Shown here: positions 5,795-5,826 of the stretch, piece by piece
Layout: each line of letters opens with the position of its first letter
Position numbering within the stretch: the first letter of the stretch is position 1
Assembly: GCA_900290315.1 (NCBI GenBank)
Contig: OKRF01000147.1
Span: 23,401-29,226, forward strand
Length of the DNA: 5,826 nucleotides
Direction of reading: 5' to 3'
Source: Candidatus Sulfopaludibacter sp. SbA3
GTDB lineage: Bacteria; Acidobacteriota; Terriglobia; Bryobacterales; Bryobacteraceae
Translations under genes and position numbers: made by a program
The notes under the pieces: model-generated
What the model was told of the DNA's origin: nothing
Databases searched by the model: none
What the model saw: only the letters and a program-made list of their open reading frames with translations

Positions 5795-5822
5795 CTCGCC
5801 GTACCGGCGGCGAGACCGCCGG
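5795..5822. repeat. GC-rich hairpin, two alternative foldings
   Basis: CCGGCGG (5804-5810) pairs perfectly with CCGCCGG (5816-5822) around CGAGA. Alternatively CTCGCCG (5795-5801) pairs with CGGCGAG (5808-5814). The two share bases and exclude each other. There is no T-run, and the window ends at 5826, so the full element cannot be judged. Confidence 0.4.
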
Positions 5823-5826
5823 CGCT

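Overview
The window is GC-rich DNA with tightly packed coding pairs, several kinds of short intergenic repeat, and two secreted plant-polysaccharide enzymes. This mix fits a soil bacterium, and Acidobacteriota of the Solibacter/Bryobacter type is my best guess. That placement is inferred from gene style and repeats; there is no rRNA or marker gene here to prove it.

Layout. Bases 1-223 hold no gene: an imperfect palindrome (1-40), two tandem copies of a 44-bp unit (41-128) and a leader. Bases 224-2073 (+) are a two-gene signalling operon: a membrane-bound HisKA_3-type histidine kinase and a NarL/FixJ-type response regulator, joined by an ATGA overlap. The kinase is unusual in having two further hydrophobic segments after its ATPase domain. 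Bases 2074-2606 look empty but, read on the minus strand, hold the remains of two genes. One is a frameshifted PIN-domain nuclease gene. The other is the damaged gene just upstream of it, whose stop codon overlaps the PIN start. Bases 2607-5434 (-) are a second coupled pair: a secreted SGNH/GDSL esterase of the rhamnogalacturonan acetylesterase type (CE12-like) and a secreted GH29 alpha-L-fucosidase, joined by a GTGA overlap. Bases 5435-5826 hold the start region of that operon, a terminator-like hairpin, a second copy of the window-start palindrome, a run of heptanucleotide repeats and a GC-rich hairpin.

How the parts work together. The esterase and fucosidase are both predicted to be exported. 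Together they would strip acetyl groups and fucose from plant cell-wall polymers such as rhamnogalacturonan or xyloglucan, giving access to backbone-cleaving enzymes encoded elsewhere. The two-component pair converges on this operon and is separated from it by the decayed PIN locus, so nothing in the sequence says it regulates the enzymes; its signal and targets are unknown. No complete new defence or mobile system is visible. The most interesting items are the decayed PIN locus, the kinase topology and the repeats.
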